Origin: Nocardioides acrostichi
GTDB lineage: Bacteria; Actinomycetota; Actinomycetes; Propionibacteriales; Nocardioidaceae
Assembly (NCBI RefSeq): GCF_015319165.1
Contig: NZ_JADIVZ010000015.1
Location: 1 to 64,000 of the forward strand
Direction of reading: 5' to 3'
Length of the DNA: 64,000 bases
Shown here: piece by piece, positions 1 to 7,270 of the stretch
How the letters are laid out: every line of letters begins with the position of its first letter
Position numbering within the stretch: the first letter of the stretch is position 1
Made by a program: the position numbers and the translations under genes
The notes under the pieces: generated by a model
What the model saw: the letters and a program-made list of their open reading frames with translations, nothing else
What the model was told of the DNA's origin: nothing
Database searches by the model: none

Positions 1-452
1 GGCAGGCGCCCGTCGGCGGATTCTGCGACCCGGCCATCGACACAGATCGCCTCAGCGGGGGTGAGGTCGCGAGTCTTCGTTGCGACGTGGCGGGCATAGG
101 AGGCACGGACCTCACCGGCCTGCACCCGAGACCACAACAACGGCAGCCGGTGGTGCAGGTCGAGCGCGTCGGCCATCAACGCACGCGCGGCCCACGTGGT
201 GCGCCCGATCCGGGCACCCAGCGACGCGGCGGCGAACTCCGCGACCTCCGGACTACCCACACCGCCATAAGACGTCGCGCGTTCGGCGCCGGGGATCTGC
301 TTCTCCCGCCGACGGTCCGGGTGGTTGACCACCGCCCACTGGTAGGCCAGATGCAGCAGATCCGTCTCGGCCCGACGCGCCTCCTCCGCACGGTCGCCAG
401 CCAGGTCGAGGAGCTCATCCTCGCTCAGGTCGGCCAACGTGTCGGGGCTCAT
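1..452 (-). CDS. DUF222 / 13E12-family HNH endonuclease, N-terminal part (runs off window)
   Basis: Open frame on the minus strand from ATG at 452 to the window edge, about 150 residues, so the C-terminal half is missing. The protein begins MSPDTLADLSEDELLDLAGD. It carries the helical DUF222 pattern: E-A-R-R-A-E-T-D-L, then V-A-E-F-A-A-A-S-L-G-A, then L-P-L-L-W-S-R-V-Q-A-G-E-V. This matches the first half of the complete DUF222-HNH gene at 59031-60458. The HNH nuclease domain, expected at the C-terminus, lies outside the window, so nuclease function is inferred from the family. The start is supported by a TAGAGT -10 six bases upstream and a LexA-type box beside it, which suggests a leaderless, SOS-controlled mRNA. 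In mycobacteria several 13E12-family genes are known LexA targets. Role in the cell is unknown. Confidence 0.85.
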   Translation of the reverse strand, partial: MSPDTLADLSEDELLDLAGDRAEEARRAETDLLHLAYQWAVVNHPDRRREKQIPGAERATSYGGVGSPEVAEFAAASLGARIGRTTWAARALMADALDLHHRLPLLWSRVQAGEVRASYARHVATKTRDLTPAEAICVDGRVAESADGRL

Positions 453-458
453 GACCCG

Positions 459-481
459 ACTCTAATCGAACTGGTGTTCGT
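459..481 (-). promoter_or_regulatory. SOS (LexA) box with -10 element of the DUF222 gene
   Basis: TCGAACTGGTGTTCGT at 466-481 has the actinobacterial SOS box form TCGAAC-N4-GTTCGA with only the last base off. The GAAC-N4-GTTC core at 468-479 is perfect. Reading leftward, a TAGAGT -10 follows at 464-459 and the ATG comes six bases later. LexA bound here would cover the promoter spacer. The same design, with the same 13-base gap between box and start codon, occurs at 60472-60487. Confidence 0.8.
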
Positions 482-482
482 A

Positions 483-899
483 GGAAAGGTCTGCCGAGAA
501 CATGTTGACGAGGCGTTGACGCTCTGTGCAGAGGGACTGCATCTCATCGAGGAGCCGGCCTCGCGGGGCCGGCAAGTGGCTCATCCAGATTCGCGCAAGG
601 GGCCTTTTCAACGCATGAGAATGGATGCTGCGCCGATCAGAAGCGTGCGCCGCCGGCAAACTGGCAGGCACGGCGCAATCGATCGGAGACGGGAGTTCTC
701 GCATCTAGTGCAACTCCCAATACCTGGGAGCCGATAAGTGACATTATGTCAGGTAATGTTCGGAGTGCCCCAGCTGGAACACTGCGACCGAGGCAGCCTC
801 ACCCCCTCTACTCGATCTCGAATCGTTCCGTCATGCGTACCCCGCTCACCTGCTCGGAGCTGCATGGAACCCGCGGTTCGGGCTGGCAGCGCGCGAGAC
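483..899. other. Intergenic region, no convincing gene
   Basis: About 420 bases of clearly lower GC than the rest of the window. Open frames here lack actinobacterial codon bias and match nothing I recognise. One exact palindrome stands out: TGACAT-T-ATGTCA at 739-751, a possible operator, followed by another TAATGT. It may be decayed DNA or a regulatory spacer upstream of the divergent DUF222 gene. Confidence 0.5.
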
Positions 900-1835
900 T
901 CACAGACCGATGGCGTCCTTGATGTCTGAGCGCTCCAGCATCCTGGCGCACCACTCGAAATGGCCATCACTTCCGGAAGCGCTGTAGCAGTTGCTCGTGG
1001 CCAGCGCATAGGCAGCTCGGTACAGGTGTAGCACACGGCGCTCGTACCCGAACTCGGCGATCACAGCCGAGTCGAGGACATCTTCGTTCGTGCGAGCGCG
1101 GACGCCGTACATGTCATAGATGCTCGCGGCGACCGCGGCATCGAAACGCGGATCGCCGACGGTGCTGAAGAATCCGAAGTCCAGTAGCGCGGAGGGCGTC
1201 AGGTTCTCGCCGACGAGGATGTTTGCCGGTATGAGGTCTCCGTGAATCAAGGAAGATGGTGTTTCGTCGGCTTCCCGAAGGTGAGCGACCACGGCTGGGA
1301 CCACTCGTTCCACATCGGGAATGCGGGCGGTGAGTACCTCGCGGAACCGAGAGGTTCTGCGCTCAACCAGGGCTGCGAGGTTCGCGCTGAAACTCTCGTC
1401 GAACGAGAAGGGTTGTTCACCCTCGAGCACCGGCAGCGACGTCATCGCCTTCGTAGGAGTCGCTCGTTGCAGGTCGGACAACACCTGAAGGACACAAGAG
1501 ACATCGACGTCTGCGATGAAGTACGCCCGGTCACTCATCTCGCCACGCAGAGGTCGGCCGCTCAGTCGGCTCTCGATGGTGGCCGTCTGATCGCCGAACC
1601 TGAGCACCCGCAGAATGTGCGGCGTGTCGAGACCGGTACCGCTCTCCCGGACGGCCGCGTAGAACCTCTGCAGTCGGTGGAGATCGTCGTGTGCGCGCGC
1701 GTGCCACGTCTTGGCCACGAGGTCATCGCCGAGATCCACCACGATGCCTTCCATTCCGGCCCCGATCACACGCCCCGGCGAGTACCCGGCGTCGATCAAT
1801 GCTTGGCGGGCGTCAGTGGAGAGAGCAGTTGTCAC
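900..1835 (-). CDS. APH-family phosphotransferase (aminoglycoside/choline kinase-like)
   Basis: About 311 residues. The protein-kinase-like fold of the APH family is shown by the catalytic loop LIHGDLIPANIL (His-Gly-Asp near 198-200, Asn near 205) and the metal-binding DFG in LLDFGFF near 219-221. An N-terminal G-x-G-M-E-G-I-V-V-D nucleotide-binding stretch and the V-A-K-T lysine come before it. Such proteins transfer the gamma-phosphate of ATP to a hydroxyl on a small molecule; the substrate cannot be read from sequence. I chose GTG at 1835. The frame is open upstream to 1934, but that extension (HRSSKERC...) does not look like family sequence. No clear ribosome site is seen. Local GC is lower than in flanking genes, so acquisition by transfer is possible. 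Resistance function is not implied. Confidence 0.75.
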   Translation of the reverse strand: MTTALSTDARQALIDAGYSPGRVIGAGMEGIVVDLGDDLVAKTWHARAHDDLHRLQRFYAAVRESGTGLDTPHILRVLRFGDQTATIESRLSGRPLRGEMSDRAYFIADVDVSCVLQVLSDLQRATPTKAMTSLPVLEGEQPFSFDESFSANLAALVERRTSRFREVLTARIPDVERVVPAVVAHLREADETPSSLIHGDLIPANILVGENLTPSALLDFGFFSTVGDPRFDAAVAASIYDMYGVRARTNEDVLDSAVIAEFGYERRVLHLYRAAYALATSNCYSASGSDGHFEWCARMLERSDIKDAIGL

Positions 1836-2013
1836 CCGGTGAACACTGCCGCTCGTCGCGAGCGCAGGGCAACGTTCTTTCGACGATCTGTGCAAGCGAA
1901 GGTCTGAGAGCACTGGAATTCGCCCGGAGTTCATACGCGCTCCACACCGATCGTGGCCTGCTGATCTCCGCGGACCAGGACACGCACGACCGCCTCCTTG
2001 AGATCATCGAGCT

Positions 2014-2775
2014 TCATCTCGCGGCTGTTGACGAAGGCGTCTGAAGCGGGCGCAGTCGGAACATCAAGATGCCGAGATAGCGGTCCAGCACCGCCTTCTT
2101 GTGTGGATACCGCTCCGCGAGGTCCGCCGCCATCTGCGGCTCGACCGTGGTGTCGATCCAGAGGCCGGCGGCGCTGAAGGTGTTGAGCAGGTCCGACATC
2201 GTGTACGGACGTTTGGTGAGGGTGACGTGCTCGTCCCAGGTGCGGTGCCGGTAGGAGAACGCGTCGGTCGAGAAATACTCCTCGCCCAGCGACGTGCCGT
2301 TCTGCTCCGCGCGTTCCAGGGCGTGGCGCACCGGCTGGGTGCGGGTGAGCAGGATGAAGCCGTCGTCGGTCAGCATCGACCGCGCGGTGCGTAAGGCGGC
2401 TACCCCGTCGGCGGCGTAGCCGAAAGACTGGAGGAACAGGATCCGGTCGAAGCTTCGGCCCGACAGTCCCGGCACCGCCGCGAGGTCTGAGAGGTCGCCG
2501 AGCACCAGCCGGACCCCGCGTGGCGGCTCGATGAAGTTTTCGCTGAGGTCGACGCCGACGCAGTCCACCGCCCCCTCCGTCGCGAGCTGGGCGAGCTTGG
2601 CGCCGTTGCCGCACCCGGCGTCGAGGACGGAGAGGCCGGTGACGTCGCCGAGCAGCTCGCGCTGAGCCGGCCACTCGACGAGCCGGTCGAGAGAGTCCTC
2701 CCGGGCGCGGGCCTCCTCGAAACCTGACGAGAGCCGCTGCCACGGACGAGTCGCGTCGCCGCTCATGGGGACCAT
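2014..2775 (-). CDS. Class I SAM-dependent methyltransferase
   Basis: About 253 residues with a Rossmann methyltransferase core. Motif I is VLDAGCGNGAKLAQL near residue 50, followed by an acidic GVDLSENFI (ribose-binding Asp), an LVLGDLSDL post-motif, and a hydrophobic strand ILFLQSFGYAADG. The family uses S-adenosylmethionine; the acceptor is unknown. ATG at 2775 (MVPMSGDATR) or ATG at 2766 (MSGDATR) can start it. The frame stays open to 3195, but that extension lies antisense to the kinase gene starting at 2909 and is not believed. It is divergent from that kinase and convergent with nothing. The C-terminal R-L-R-P-L-Q tail looks complete. Confidence 0.8.
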   Translation of the reverse strand: MVPMSGDATRPWQRLSSGFEEARAREDSLDRLVEWPAQRELLGDVTGLSVLDAGCGNGAKLAQLATEGAVDCVGVDLSENFIEPPRGVRLVLGDLSDLAAVPGLSGRSFDRILFLQSFGYAADGVAALRTARSMLTDDGFILLTRTQPVRHALERAEQNGTSLGEEYFSTDAFSYRHRTWDEHVTLTKRPYTMSDLLNTFSAAGLWIDTTVEPQMAADLAERYPHKKAVLDRYLGILMFRLRPLQTPSSTAAR

Positions 2776-2908
2776 GATGTCGCAGCTCGTCCTAGGGTGG
2801 AGCCGTGCCGGTCGCGTGTCGTCGGTTCGATCCGGACTCCGGTGACATGACCGACCTGACACGGCTCTTCGCGCAGTATCTTGACCCTCCGCTGGACAGG
2901 TGGCACAG

Positions 2909-3715
2909 ATGGACCAGGAGCGGCCCCTGGCCGGGGGCAACACCTCCGAGGTCGTGCGCGCCGGAGACACCGTGCGCCGCAGCACCGGTGCCTGGACGCC
3001 GGCCGTGCACCGGCTGCTCAGGCACCTCGAACGCGTCGGGTTCGACGGCGCGCCCCGCGTGCGGGGCCTCGACGACGCCGGTCGCGAGATCCTCGAATAC
3101 GTGCCCGGCGATGTCGGCACCCTCACCGCGGAGCAGCCCCTGCTCCCCTGGTTCCGCACGGCCGAGGCGTGCCGGGCGGTCGGCGTCTGGGTCAAGGACT
3201 TCCAGGCCGCGCAGGCGGGCTACGCGCCAGATCCCGCACAGCCGTGGCGCCGCGTTCCGGGCCGATCGCTCGCACCCGGCGACGTGCTCGTGCACCACGA
3301 CGTCTCCCCCTACAACACCGTGCGCCGCGACGACGGCTCCCTGGTGGTGCTCGACTGGGACTTCGCCTGCCCCGGCGACCCGCTGGAGGATCTCGCCTGG
3401 GCGGCCTGGCGCTGGGTGCCGCTCATGGCCGGCACTCGATGGCACGCCGAGTACGGCGTCGGCCCGCACGACGACGGCGACGCTCGCCGGCGCCGTAACC
3501 TCGCCGCCCTGCTCGAGGGCTACTGCCCCACAGCCGCGCAGCGTGGTGCCCTGGCAGAGGTCGTCTACCGGCAGATGACCGTGCACGCCGATTCTCTGGA
3601 GGAGATGGCGACGACCGACGTGGCCTTCGCGGCGCTGGTCGACCGCGGGTTCGCCCGGGAGGCGCGCGAGGACGCCGCCTGGCTGGAGCAGAACGCGGTC
3701 AGGCTGGGCCTCTGA
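2909..3715 (+). CDS. APH-family phosphotransferase
   Basis: About 268 residues. The kinase-like signature is clear: LVHHDVSPYNTV (His-His-Asp near 129-131, Asn near 136) followed by VLDWDFACPGDPLEDLAW (metal-binding Asp near 149-151). The N-terminus has a G-G-N-T-S-E-V-V-R nucleotide loop. This compact subgroup (about 270 residues) is common in actinobacteria and usually annotated as aminoglycoside phosphotransferase. The real substrate is unknown. ATG at 2909 follows AGG at 2898-2900 by eight bases; an in-frame GTG at 2900 is the alternative. It is divergent from the methyltransferase. It is a second APH-fold gene within 2 kb but is not closely similar to the one at 900-1835. Confidence 0.8.
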   Translation: MDQERPLAGGNTSEVVRAGDTVRRSTGAWTPAVHRLLRHLERVGFDGAPRVRGLDDAGREILEYVPGDVGTLTAEQPLLPWFRTAEACRAVGVWVKDFQAAQAGYAPDPAQPWRRVPGRSLAPGDVLVHHDVSPYNTVRRDDGSLVVLDWDFACPGDPLEDLAWAAWRWVPLMAGTRWHAEYGVGPHDDGDARRRRNLAALLEGYCPTAAQRGALAEVVYRQMTVHADSLEEMATTDVAFAALVDRGFAREAREDAAWLEQNAVRLGL

Positions 3716-3811
3716 ACGCCGTGACGCCATCGAGGGTGGGCGCGAACACCCAGTCCCCGGCGGGAGGACGAGCGGCTGACGCCAGCATGCTGCGTGCGGC
3801 GTCCGAGGGGA

Positions 3812-4645
3812 TCACCCGGCGGGGACCGGGTCCATCCACCAGCCGGTGACCATGCCCTCGGGGCGCCCCGGCTCGACGTAGTGCTCGGTGCCGAAGGCGA
3901 TCGAGAAGACGTCCTCGGGCATGGAGAGGATCTGCTGGACGTCGGTCTGACTGCCGTGGCACGCCAGCGCAGCGCGCTTCGCGGCGATGTCGGGTGTCAC
4001 GTCGACCGCCCAGTGGATCTCCGCCTCGGGCGTGCCGATCGGCAGGCCGTCGTCGCCCCGCGCATCGGGATCGAAGCCCTCCATGCCCATCTCCTGGGCG
4101 GCCTTGAACAGTTCGCGCATCTTGTCGCGGTTCATCGTGACCTCGAGGTAGCGCGGCTGCGTCGCGGCCATGTCGATGGCGCGCTTGCTGACCGTGTGCA
4201 CCATGACGTGGTCGGGGTGCCCGTAGCCACCGTGCCAGTCGTAGCCCACGACGACGTCGGCGCCCTCCTGGTCGAGGACGTCGGCCAGCCGACGCGCGGC
4301 CTCGTCGACCTCGGCGCGTGAGAACGCGCGCTCGCCGGAGTTCTGCTCCCACCCCGTCATCCCGGAGTCGGCGTAGTCGAGCCAGGCGACCCGGGCGAGC
4401 CCGGTGATCGCGGCCGAGGCCTCCGCCTCGCTGCGACGGCGCGCGACGAGCGTCTCCCCCGGAGCAAGATCCTCCGGGGCCGCGCCGAAGTCGCCGTTCG
4501 TGGCGTACACGACGACCACCCGGTGGCCCTCGCGGGCCAGCCGCACCATGGTGCCGGCGGTACCGGTGCCCTCGTCGTCCGGGTGGGCGTGGACGAACAC
4601 GACGGTCTGCCCCATGCTCGCGTCGGGAGTCTGGTCGGCACTCAT
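3812..4645 (-). CDS. PIG-L family LmbE-like deacetylase (MshB/Mca type)
   Basis: 277 residues. The family signature is at the N-terminus: VVFVHAHPDDEGTG (zinc ligands in His-Pro-Asp-Asp near 21-25). A second metal motif GYGHPDH is near the middle. Family members remove an acetyl group from GlcNAc-type sugars or amidase substrates in a zinc-dependent way. In actinobacteria the paralogues include MshB (mycothiol synthesis) and Mca (mycothiol S-conjugate amidase). The Y-D-W-H-G-G-Y-G-H-P-D-H stretch and the W-W-M-D-P-V C-terminus fit this group, but I cannot separate paralogues from sequence alone. ATG at 4645 is used; M11 is an alternative. The gene is divergent from the SRPBCC-like gene at 4698 with about 50 bases between. 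Confidence 0.85.
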   Translation of the reverse strand: MSADQTPDASMGQTVVFVHAHPDDEGTGTAGTMVRLAREGHRVVVVYATNGDFGAAPEDLAPGETLVARRRSEAEASAAITGLARVAWLDYADSGMTGWEQNSGERAFSRAEVDEAARRLADVLDQEGADVVVGYDWHGGYGHPDHVMVHTVSKRAIDMAATQPRYLEVTMNRDKMRELFKAAQEMGMEGFDPDARGDDGLPIGTPEAEIHWAVDVTPDIAAKRAALACHGSQTDVQQILSMPEDVFSIAFGTEHYVEPGRPEGMVTGWWMDPVPAG

Positions 4646-4697
4646 GGCCGCTGCAACCCCTCGACCCGTCCACTCATTCCGCAGCTATCGTCGTGCC

Positions 4698-5207
4698 GTG
4701 CTGGCGGACCGTTGGGGTGTCACCGACGCCGAGGTGACCCGTCGCTACCCGTGCGACACCCTCGTCCCCTCCCCCGCGCTGGCGGCGTGGCGCGGCGTGT
4801 CGGTCGCGGCACCGCCCGACGGCGTGTGGCCGTGGGTCGGGCAGATTCGGCTGGCCCCGTACTCCTACGACTGGATCGACAACCTGGGGCGCCGCTCGCC
4901 ACGTGAGCTGCACGGCCTGCCCGAGCCGCGCGTCGGCGAGGCCTTCACCGCCGTCGCCGGCCGACGGACCGGCACGATCCTCGCCGTCGATCCGGGACGA
5001 GCGCTGACCGGGCGGATCATGGGTGCCGTGATGTCGTACGTGCTCGTGCCGGCACCCGGTGAGTCGATCCGCCTGGTGCTCAAGGTCGTGACTGCCGGTG
5101 GGCCACGACCGCTCCTGGCCCTGCTGAGCGCGGGCGACCTGGTGATGGCCAGGCGCCAACTGCTGAACCTCGCGCGACTGGCGGAGGGCGGCTACTCGGC
5201 CTCGTAG
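4698..5207 (+). CDS. SRPBCC / START-like protein of unknown function
   Basis: 169 residues starting at GTG 4698. The start is favoured because a TATCGT -10 lies at 4686-4691, six bases upstream, a spacing that recurs in this window and suggests a leaderless mRNA. The protein begins VLADRWGVTDAEVTRRYPCD and contains WPWVGQIRLAPYSYDWIDNLGR, then R-S-P-R-E-L and an A-V-D-P-G-R-A-L-T-G-R strand. This pattern is seen in actinobacterial proteins of the SRPBCC (polyketide cyclase/START) superfamily. No catalytic residue can be named. Its last 16 bases overlap the convergent AAA ATPase gene. Confidence 0.65.
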   Translation: MLADRWGVTDAEVTRRYPCDTLVPSPALAAWRGVSVAAPPDGVWPWVGQIRLAPYSYDWIDNLGRRSPRELHGLPEPRVGEAFTAVAGRRTGTILAVDPGRALTGRIMGAVMSYVLVPAPGESIRLVLKVVTAGGPRPLLALLSAGDLVMARRQLLNLARLAEGGYSAS

Positions 5208-6328
5208 TCGGGCAGCGAGCGCAGGAACTCTCGCAGGTAGGGCAGGGTGAACCGCAGGTAGCCCCGCCGCGTCGGTTCGACGATGCCGGCCACGATGAGA
5301 CGGGAGCGGTAGCGCGAGACGTAGCCGTGGTCACGGTCCATGCGTCGGGCGACGTCGGAGATCGCGGAGTCGCCGTCGTCGGGGGCCATCGCCATCAGGA
5401 AGGCCCGATCGGTCTCCGAGAGATCGTTGACCGCCGGCTCGTGCAGCGCGAAGCCCGCCTCGCGCACCGCGTCTGCGATGCCGCGAGCCACGTGCTCGGC
5501 CGTGATGGTCGAAGCGTCGGGATCCTGACGCCAGGCGCGATCGCCGATGACCTGCACGAGGTAGGGATAGCCGAACGTCGCGGCGGCCATCGTGGTGACC
5601 TCGGCGTCGGCCACCTCCCGGCCGGCGGCGCGCACGGGCACTCGCAGCGCCTCCTCGGCGGCCACCGGGCTCAAGGGCTCCAGCACGAAGCGACGGGCTC
5701 GGCGCAAGAACGTCGACACGTCCGCGGTGAGCAGGTCCTGCACGGCCGCAGGCAGGCCGGCAGCCGCGAAGGCGACCGGCCGATCCTCCCGGAAGGCGTG
5801 CTGCACCGTGGCCGCGAGCTGGGCCACGTCGTCGCGCGCGGCCCGGGAATGAACCTCGTCGAGGGTGATCATGATGCCGGTGCCGTGCTGGTCGAGCAGG
5901 TCGGTGAGCGCATTGAGCTGCCGCCGAAGTCCACCCGGGCCGCGCTCGTCGGGCAGGTCGAGCTCGACGCCTCCCAGCCCGGCCGGCAACGAGATGCCCC
6001 GCACGCGCGTGCGGGTCGACGGCGCCTGCCGGATCACCCCCGCCAGCTCGGGAAGTCCGTCGGTCGTGATGCGCTCGATCAGGCCGACCGTGGCGGTCTC
6101 GGAGAGCACCAACCAACCGCGCTGCCTGGCCAGCACCTCGGCCTCGTTGAGCACGACGGTCTTGCCGATGCCGCGGTTGCCGGTGATCAGCGCGGCCCGC
6201 CCGCTCGCTCCCGGGCCGGCGTCCAGAGCCTCGGCGATGTCGTCGAGCACGGCCTCGCGGCCGGTGACGAGCGGTGGGTTGGAGCCGAAGGACGGGCGGA
6301 ACGGACTGGACGGCCTCACGCGGACCAT
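5192..6328 (-). CDS. AAA+ ATPase with C-terminal winged helix (Orc1/archaeal-ATPase-like)
   Basis: 378 residues. The P-loop GNRGIGKT is near 50-57, Walker B IMITLDEV near 151-158, and a sensor-like FAAAGLPA follows. The C-terminal quarter (LSETDRAFLMAMAPDDGDSA, then DVARRMDRDHGYVSRYRSRL) is a winged-helix DNA-binding or regulatory domain. The layout resembles the Orc1/Cdc6-like or archaeal-type ATPases found singly in actinobacteria. Their targets are unknown. ATG at 6328 begins M-V-R-V-R-P. The 3' end overlaps the convergent SRPBCC gene by 16 bases. Nothing beside it suggests a plasmid or defence island, so I call it a solitary chromosomal ATPase. Confidence 0.75.
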   Translation of the reverse strand: MVRVRPSSPFRPSFGSNPPLVTGREAVLDDIAEALDAGPGASGRAALITGNRGIGKTVVLNEAEVLARQRGWLVLSETATVGLIERITTDGLPELAGVIRQAPSTRTRVRGISLPAGLGGVELDLPDERGPGGLRRQLNALTDLLDQHGTGIMITLDEVHSRAARDDVAQLAATVQHAFREDRPVAFAAAGLPAAVQDLLTADVSTFLRRARRFVLEPLSPVAAEEALRVPVRAAGREVADAEVTTMAAATFGYPYLVQVIGDRAWRQDPDASTITAEHVARGIADAVREAGFALHEPAVNDLSETDRAFLMAMAPDDGDSAISDVARRMDRDHGYVSRYRSRLIVAGIVEPTRRGYLRFTLPYLREFLRSLPDYEAE

Positions 6329-6344
6329 CCTTCATCATGTTTCA

Positions 6345-7217
6345 TCAAGTGGCCAGGTCGTGCAGTCGCGGAACGACCTGCTCGACGACGCGGGTCGTCC
6401 AGGCGACGGGGTCGTCGCTCATCGGTCCGGTGACGACGGTGTCGACACCGAGCGCGGCGTACGCCTCGCACCGGCGCAGGAAGGCGTCCGGGTCGGCGGC
6501 AGGGTCGTCCATGACGATGACACTCTTCTCGATGGCGTCGTAGTCGGTGCCGGCGTCGTCGCAGTGACCGCGCAACACCGCCAACTTGTGCTCGACGACA
6601 TCGTCGGACTCGCCGAAGAGGTTGCACATCTGCGCGAACTCCGCGACCAGGCGCAGCGTCTTGCGCTCCCCCGAGCCGCCGATCAGGATCGGCAGGTTCT
6701 TCTGGTAGGGCGGCGGCACGGCCACCGGCTCGGCCAGCTGGTAATGGGTGCCGGTGTACGGCTCGGTGGACTCACCCCACACGCGTCGACACACCTCCAG
6801 CGTCTCGCGCAGCCGCTCGAAGCGCTCGGATGTCGTCGGGAAGGGCACGCCGAGCCCGTGGTGCTCGCGCTCGTACCAGGCTGCGCCGATGCCGAGCATC
6901 GCGCGGCCCCGCGACAGCCGGTCGAGGGTCACGACCTGCTTGGCCAGCAGACCGGGGTGCCGGTAGGTGACCCCGCTGACGAGGAGGGAGAGGCGCACTC
7001 GCTCGGTGACGGCGGCCAGGTAGCCGAGCGTCGTGTAGCCCTCGAGCATCGGCTCGCTGGGACCGCCGAGATCCTCCATCTGGAACCAGTGGTCCATCAC
7101 GGTCAGCAGGGAGACCCCACCCTGGTCGGCGACCCGTGCGGTCTCGGTGAGTCTGTCCTCCAAGGTGTGCTGCCAGTCGGGATGGGTGAAGTTCGCGTAG
7201 TGCACTCCCAGTCTCAC
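6345..7217 (-). CDS. LLM-class flavin/F420-dependent oxidoreductase
   Basis: About 290 residues of the luciferase-like monooxygenase TIM-barrel family. It shows L-L-T-V-M-D-H-W near the N-terminus, V-T-Y-R-H-P-G-L-L-A-K-Q-V-V-T-L-D in the F420-type subgroup, the G-R-A-M-L-G-I-G-A-A-W cofactor region, and LPILIGGSGERKTLRLVAE near the middle. Members reduce or oxidise small molecules with F420 or FMN. The substrate is unknown. GTG at 7217 is chosen over an upstream TTG at 7226. A TAGGTT -10 (7230-7225) sits seven bases before the GTG, again pointing to leaderless transcription. It is divergent from cinA, with only about 50 bases shared by the two promoters. Confidence 0.85.
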   Translation of the reverse strand: MRLGVHYANFTHPDWQHTLEDRLTETARVADQGGVSLLTVMDHWFQMEDLGGPSEPMLEGYTTLGYLAAVTERVRLSLLVSGVTYRHPGLLAKQVVTLDRLSRGRAMLGIGAAWYEREHHGLGVPFPTTSERFERLRETLEVCRRVWGESTEPYTGTHYQLAEPVAVPPPYQKNLPILIGGSGERKTLRLVAEFAQMCNLFGESDDVVEHKLAVLRGHCDDAGTDYDAIEKSVIVMDDPAADPDAFLRRCEAYAALGVDTVVTGPMSDDPVAWTTRVVEQVVPRLHDLAT

Positions 7218-7270
7218 GCTCGCCAACCTACTCCGGTCGACCGACAGCGTCGCGTGGCTAGGGTCGGGGC

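Noticed and set aside
499..512. GAACATGTTG near the SOS box at 466-481
   Set aside because: It has only two bases between GAAC and GTT and lacks the N4 spacing of LexA sites.
738..929. 63-codon frame in the gap before the APH gene
   Set aside because: It has no codon bias, no recognisable sequence, and its end runs into the opposite gene.
2805..2900. GTG at 2805 behind TAGGGT, a possible leaderless start upstream of the second APH gene
   Set aside because: The frame is not that of the kinase (offset 95 bases) and soon becomes a shadow frame. The promoter pattern may be real, but no separate protein is supported.
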